11,326 nucleotides of DNA, taken from NCBI GenBank assembly GCA_902533955.1, contig CACANV010000018.1, forward strand, positions 1-11,326, read 5' to 3'. Each line of letters opens with the position of its first letter. Position 1 is the stretch's first letter. This document shows positions 8,087 through 11,326 of this stretch, one piece after another. This DNA comes from an uncultured Pelagibacteraceae bacterium. GTDB lineage: Bacteria; Pseudomonadota; Alphaproteobacteria; Pelagibacterales; Pelagibacteraceae. Made by a program: the position numbers and the translations under genes. Below the pieces are notes generated by a model. That model saw only the letters and a program-made list of their open reading frames with translations. It ran no database searches and was not told the DNA's origin.

Positions 8087-8293
8087 TTATCCTCTTAAAC
8101 TATAGGGCATATACGATTTAACAATTTTACTGTCTTGTTTTGACATAACCGTAGTACCTCTTTGTTTTCTAATTTGTGATTTAGTTCTTTTTATCATTCC
8201 ATGTCTCTTACCAGCTTGGGCAGTGATAACTTTACCCTTGGATGAGATTTTAAATCTTTTTTTTGCTGAGCTTTTAGTTTTTAATTTAGGCAT
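8087..8293 (-). CDS. rpmI: 50S ribosomal protein L35
   Basis: This complete 68-residue basic protein has the usual length for L35. The family signature [18 protein letters not shown] (5-22) is clear, followed by GKRHGMIKR (28-36) and the C-terminal [14 protein letters not shown]35 is a small late-assembling protein of the large subunit. It lies between infC (53 bp upstream) and rplT (1 bp downstream), the conserved infC-rpmI-rplT order. No Shine-Dalgarno sequence precedes the ATG; a promoter-like element lies 12-40 bases upstream of it. Confidence 0.97.
   Translation of the reverse strand: MPKLKTKSSAKKRFKISSKGKVITAQAGKRHGMIKRTKSQIRKQRGTTVMSKQDSKIVKSYMPYSLRG
8091..8096 (-). promoter_or_regulatory. 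Ribosome-binding site for rplT
   Basis: AAGAGG on the minus strand with 5-base spacing to the rplT ATG. It is embedded in the last codons of rpmI, so L20 translation can start independently although the genes are one base apart. Confidence 0.65.
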
Positions 8294-8304
8294 AATTCTC
8301 AGGG

Positions 8305-8333
8305 GTTATACAAATATTAATATTAATTTACAA
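8305..8333 (-). promoter_or_regulatory. Candidate internal promoter before rpmI
   Basis: Within the 53-bp infC-rpmI gap, the largest in the translation cluster, the minus strand has TTGTAA (8333-8328), a 17-base spacer and TATAAC (8310-8305). The boxes match the sigma-70 consensus at four and five of six positions with ideal spacing. Transcription would begin only about 4-5 bases before the rpmI ATG, giving a nearly leaderless message. A+T-rich DNA yields such matches by chance, so this is tentative. Confidence 0.4.
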
Positions 8334-8346
8334 CTAGAAATATAGC

Positions 8347-8892
8347 TTATAATGGCTGAATAACCATGATCATTTGTTTGCCATCAAACTTCGGTTGAAG
8401 CTCTACTTTGCCAATTAATTCCATATCTTTTTTTATTTTTTCCATTAATTCATTTCCAAGACTTGAGTGCTGTAATTCTCTACCCTTAAATGTGACTGTA
8501 AATTTAACTTTATCTCCTTTTGCTAAAAATTTTTGAGCATTTTTAATTTTAAAAGTATAATCATGTATCCCTGTAACAGGCCTTAATTTAATTTCTTTTA
8601 ATTCAACTTTTTTTTGTTTTTTTTTAGCTTTATTTGCTTTTTTTTGGGCATCATATTTATACTTTCCCATATCCATAATTTTACATACAGGTGGTTTTGC
8701 TTTTGGTGCAATTTCAATTAAATCAAGGCCTACATCTCTTGCACGGTTAATAGCATCATTCAAATTTAATATTCCTAGATTTTCGCCATCACTTGCTATT
8801 ACTTGAACTTCGCGCGACATTATTCTATTATTTGATCTAGGACCTTTAAATTTTGTTCTTCTCTGAAAATAATTTTGTTTAAAATCTGCCAC
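8347..8892 (-). CDS. infC: Translation initiation factor IF-3
   Basis: This complete 181-residue protein binds the 30S subunit, keeps it apart from 50S and checks start-codon pairing. The N-domain (~19-88) has GPRSNNRI, REVQVIASDGENLG (27-40) and the signature KPPVCKIMDMGKYKY (66-80). A lysine-rich linker (~84-99) follows, then the C-domain (~100-180) with HDYTFKIKNA and FKGRELQHSSLG. The start is GTG at 8892-8890, directly after the in-frame thrS TAA, so nothing longer is possible. A later ATG (Met25) would remove GPRSNNRI, which family members keep, so GTG is preferred. No Shine-Dalgarno sequence is seen. In E. coli infC uses the rare AUU start for autocontrol; here the GTG start plus the abutting stop suggests reinitiation by ribosomes ending thrS (inference). 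Confidence 0.97.
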   Translation of the reverse strand: MADFKQNYFQRRTKFKGPRSNNRIMSREVQVIASDGENLGILNLNDAINRARDVGLDLIEIAPKAKPPVCKIMDMGKYKYDAQKKANKAKKKQKKVELKEIKLRPVTGIHDYTFKIKNAQKFLAKGDKVKFTVTFKGRELQHSSLGNELMEKIKKDMELIGKVELQPKFDGKQMIMVIQPL

Positions 8893-10809
8893 TTAAATAG
8901 AAGGTGCTTTATTTAAAGCAGAGTAATAGTTTAAAAAATTTTTTAATTCCATATTTTCTTGTTTATCAGAATCCAACTTTCTAATAGTTACAGTATTAGT
9001 GTCAACTTCTTTTTTTCCACAAATTAATAATAAAGGCACTTTTGATAATAAATGTTCTCTTATTTTATAATTTAAATTATGATTTTTAAGATCAACTTGA
9101 CTTGAAATTCCAGATTTTTTTAATTGTTCACAAACTTTTTTTGCATAATGATCAAAATCATTAGATATTGGTATTACTACAGATTGAAGTGGGTTAATCC
9201 AAAAAGGTAATTTTCCTGAATAATTTTCAATCAAAATACCAATAAACCTTTCCAGTGATCCAAACAAAGCTCTGTGAAGCATAACAGGAACTTTCTTGGT
9301 ACCATCTTTTGCAATATAAGTTGCTCCTAGTCTTCCTGGTAAATTTAAGTCAACTTGCAATGTTCCACATTGCCAATCTCTTCCAATTGCGTCTCTTAAA
9401 ACAAATTCTATTTTTGGCCCATAAAATGCTCCTTCTGCTTTATTTATTGTATATTCTAATTTTGATGCTTTTATAGCTTCAAGCAATGCGGCTTCTGATT
9501 TATCCCAAACACTATCATCTCCTACTCTTATATCTGGTCGATCCGAATATTTTAAAATTACATTTTCAAAACCTAGATCTTTATAAATTTCTAATATTAA
9601 ATTTGTAACAGACAAACATTCTTCTGTAATTTGCTCTTCTGTGCAAAAAATATGTGCATCATCTTGGGTAAAAGCTCTAACTCTTAATAAACCATGAAGA
9701 GCCCCTGAAGGTTCATAACGATGTACTTTTCCAAACTCTGACATTTTTAATGGTAAGTCTCTATAACTTTTCAAACCTTGATTAAAAACCTGAACACACC
9801 CTGGGCAGTTCATAGGCTTGATTGCAAATATTTTTTTATCTGGTGTTTCTGATGTGTACATATTTTCTCCAAATTTTTCCCAATGACCAGACTTTTCCCA
9901 AAGTGATCTATCTAATATTTCAGGAGTATTGATTTCCTTATATCCTGCGTGATCCTGTTTCATTCTCATATATGAGACTAACTTTTGAAAAAGATTCCAA
10001 CCTTTTTCATGCCAAAATACTGATCCAGGACTTTCATCTCTAAAATGAAATAAATCCATTTCTTTACCTAATTTTCTATGATCTCTTTTTTCTGCCTCTT
10101 CAATTCTATTTAAATATTCATCTAATTCCTTTTTAGAAGACCAGCTAGTCCCATAAACTCTTTGCAACATTTCATTATTAGAGTCTCCTCTCCAATATGC
10201 ACCTGAAACTTTTGTTAATTTAAAATATTTTCCTACCTTTCCAGTTGAAGTTAAATGTGGACCTCTGCAAAGGTCATGCCATTTGCCATGAAAATAAATT
10301 GAAACTTCTTCATTTTCTGGAATACTATTTATTATTTCAGCTTTATATACTTCTCCCTTTTTTTTAAAATGCTCTACTGCTTCATTTCTTTTCCAAACCT
10401 CCCTATAAGTTTTTTCATCTCTATCAACTATTTCTCTCATTTTTTTTTCAATTTTTTCCAAATCTTCTTTTATAAAAGGTTCTTTTCTTGCAAAATCATA
10501 ATAAAAACCATTTTCTATAACTGGACCAATTGTTACTTGAGTGCCTGGAAAAAGTTCTTGAACAGCCATAGCTAAAATATGAGCTGTATCATGTCTAATT
10601 GTTTCTAGACCTTCCTTATCTTTAGATGTAAAAATTTGAACTGTAGAATTTTTTTTAATTTCATACTCTAAATCTTTTAATTCACCATCTACACTCATAA
10701 CAAGAGCTTCTTTGATTAAAGATTTGCTAATTTTTTCTGCAATCTTTAAACCTGTAATGCTTTCTGTAAAATCAATTTTTTTTCCGTCAGAAAGAGTTAT
10801 ATTAGGCAT
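8893..10809 (-). CDS. thrS: Threonyl-tRNA synthetase
   Basis: This complete 638-residue enzyme charges tRNA-Thr and clears Ser-tRNA-Thr. Domains in order: TGS (~1-62); editing domain with His73 and His77 in HDTAHILA plus Cys181 and His185 in HDLCRGPHL; class II catalytic core (~245-535); and anticodon-binding domain (~540-635). The zinc ligands expected from E. coli are present as Cys335 (MNCPGC), His386 (DDAHIF) and His512 (MLHRAL). Motif 2 lies in FGKVHRYEPSGALHGLLRVR (359-378) and motif 3 in ALFGSLERFIGILIENY (514-530). The length matches the E. coli enzyme and all active residues are kept. It starts with no gap after the glycosyltransferase stop and ends with no gap before infC. There is therefore no room for an own leader, T-box or E. 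coli-type operator, and its promoter must lie inside or before the glycosyltransferase gene. Confidence 0.98.
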   Translation of the reverse strand: MPNITLSDGKKIDFTESITGLKIAEKISKSLIKEALVMSVDGELKDLEYEIKKNSTVQIFTSKDKEGLETIRHDTAHILAMAVQELFPGTQVTIGPVIENGFYYDFARKEPFIKEDLEKIEKKMREIVDRDEKTYREVWKRNEAVEHFKKKGEVYKAEIINSIPENEEVSIYFHGKWHDLCRGPHLTSTGKVGKYFKLTKVSGAYWRGDSNNEMLQRVYGTSWSSKKELDEYLNRIEEAEKRDHRKLGKEMDLFHFRDESPGSVFWHEKGWNLFQKLVSYMRMKQDHAGYKEINTPEILDRSLWEKSGHWEKFGENMYTSETPDKKIFAIKPMNCPGCVQVFNQGLKSYRDLPLKMSEFGKVHRYEPSGALHGLLRVRAFTQDDAHIFCTEEQITEECLSVTNLILEIYKDLGFENVILKYSDRPDIRVGDDSVWDKSEAALLEAIKASKLEYTINKAEGAFYGPKIEFVLRDAIGRDWQCGTLQVDLNLPGRLGATYIAKDGTKKVPVMLHRALFGSLERFIGILIENYSGKLPFWINPLQSVVIPISNDFDHYAKKVCEQLKKSGISSQVDLKNHNLNYKIREHLLSKVPLLLICGKKEVDTNTVTIRKLDSDKQENMELKNFLNYYSALNKAPSI

Positions 10810-11326
10810 TTAATTTATTAACTTTTTGTACTCTGCATAAGTAGAAAAACACATTTTTTCAACATTAAATTTATTTATCACGTTTTTACGACCTTCAATA
10901 CCCATTTGATTTAGTGTACTTTCATTTAAATTAATTAATTCAATAATTTTTCTTGCCATATCCTCTGTATTTCCTGCCTCAAATAAAATACCAGTTTTAT
11001 TATCAACAATTGTTTCTTTAGATCCACCAATATTACTGGCTAAAATTGGTTTTTGCATCGATTGGGACTCAATTGATATTCTTCCAAATGCCTCTGGTTC
11101 AATCGAAGCTGAAACTACGAAATTTGAAATTTTATATGCAACTGGCATATTTTTGCAGTTTTCTATAAATTTTATTTGGTTGGTTAATCTGTATTGCTCT
11201 ACTAATCTGATGAGTTTTTTTTTATAAAGATCTCTACCTTGATCACTACCTAATATTACTGCAATAAATGCATCATGACCTAATTGTATATTAACTTTAT
11301 TTATTGCTTCTAAAAACATTTCTTGA
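10810..11326 (-). CDS. Glycosyltransferase family 4, C-terminal part
   Basis: This open frame runs off the right edge; the Met at 11319 corresponds to internal Met216 of the full protein and is not a real start. It is the second half of the enzyme whose N-terminus lies at 5577-6346. The first ~43 codons are identical to that copy, and the remainder supplies the missing donor-binding domain. The EX7E nucleotide-sugar motif is EAFGRISIE (E76 and E84 of the Met-started frame, 291 and 299 in the joined 384-residue protein). It is followed by QKPILASNIGGSKETI (89-104) and GILFEAGNTEDMA (110-122), classic for GT4. The TAA stop (10812-10810) touches the thrS ATG and the two share a frame, so the glycosyltransferase is probably the first gene of the translation operon. 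The substrate is unknown. Confidence 0.9.
   Translation of the reverse strand, partial: QEMFLEAINKVNIQLGHDAFIAVILGSDQGRDLYKKKLIRLVEQYRLTNQIKFIENCKNMPVAYKISNFVVSASIEPEAFGRISIESQSMQKPILASNIGGSKETIVDNKTGILFEAGNTEDMARKIIELINLNESTLNQMGIEGRKNVINKFNVEKMCFSTYAEYKKLIN
11195..11326 (-). repeat. 132-bp inverted repeat, right copy
   Basis: Exact reverse complement of 6215-6346, ending at the final base of the window. This copy sits in natural context on one side: past 11195 toward lower coordinates the glycosyltransferase frame continues intact to its stop. A repeat that ends precisely at the sequence end suggests an assembler stopping where its path met sequence already used. Confidence 0.97.

Noticed and set aside
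10807..10812. A T-box or E. coli-like thrS operator upstream of thrS
   Set aside because: There is no untranslated space: the glycosyltransferase stop touches the thrS start, and no thrS anticodon-like stem arrangement was seen nearby.
6215..11326. A composite transposon or integrated element bounded by 132-bp terminal inverted repeats
   Set aside because: The repeats are interior coding sequence of one glycosyltransferase. No transposase, integrase or target duplication is present, and the enclosed genes are core translation genes.
6215..11326. A phase-variable invertible segment that swaps glycosyltransferase C-termini
   Set aside because: Inverting 6347-11194 would restore the glycosyltransferase, but pheT, which is essential, stays truncated in both orientations. 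The alternative C-terminus is only antisense pheT, and no recombinase gene or site is seen.

Overview
The window is strongly A+T-rich (roughly 70% by eye, not counted), tightly packed and carries only housekeeping-type genes. Gene content, codon choice (AAA, AAT, ATT, TTA, GAA dominate), intergenic gaps of 0-53 bp, and features such as the PheS C-terminal tail (residues ~328-355) and an ABHD10-like hydrolase point to an alphaproteobacterium with a streamlined genome. SAR11 (Pelagibacterales) is the best guess. This is inference from composition and protein flavour, not from a marker gene.

Layout. 1-4780 (+): the end of gltD and a complete gltB, the two subunits of NADPH-dependent glutamate synthase, joined by a one-base stop/start overlap. 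4773-5534 (-): a small lysine-rich alpha/beta hydrolase of the ABHD10 type, convergent with gltB and overlapping it by 8 bp. 5535-5576: a 42-bp divergent promoter gap. 5577-6346 (+): the N-terminal two thirds of a family-4 glycosyltransferase (GT4). From 6347 the sequence switches strand and runs antisense through an information-processing cluster. Read on the minus strand from the window's right end, this is glycosyltransferase C-terminus, thrS, infC, rpmI, rplT, pheS and the first ~93 codons of pheT.

Main observation. The window folds back on itself. Bases 6215-6346 are an exact 132-bp inverted copy of bases 11195-11326, and that copy ends at the last base of the window. Both copies lie inside the same glycosyltransferase gene. 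Joining 5577-6346 to the reverse complement of 11194-10810 restores one uninterrupted GT4 protein of 384 residues that ends directly against thrS. The most economical reading is that the natural order is gltD-gltB, hydrolase (reverse), then GT4-thrS-infC-rpmI-rplT-pheS-pheT on one strand. The junction at ~6346/6347 would then be a template-switch or assembly chimera joining the glycosyltransferase to a spot inside pheT about 4.85 kb further on, on the opposite strand. Short imperfect homology is visible at the joint. Inversion between the repeats would restore the glycosyltransferase but never pheT, which argues against a biological switch.

How the genes work together. GltB/GltD assimilate ammonia via glutamine into glutamate. 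ThrS, PheS and PheT charge tRNA-Thr and tRNA-Phe, IF3 controls initiation, and L35 and L20 are large-subunit proteins, so the cluster is a translation operon. The glycosyltransferase is its first gene in the reconstructed order. It shares one reading frame with thrS and infC, with zero spacing, so the three are separated only by single TAA codons. Apart from the fold-back, I see no mobile element, CRISPR array, RNA gene or undescribed system here.
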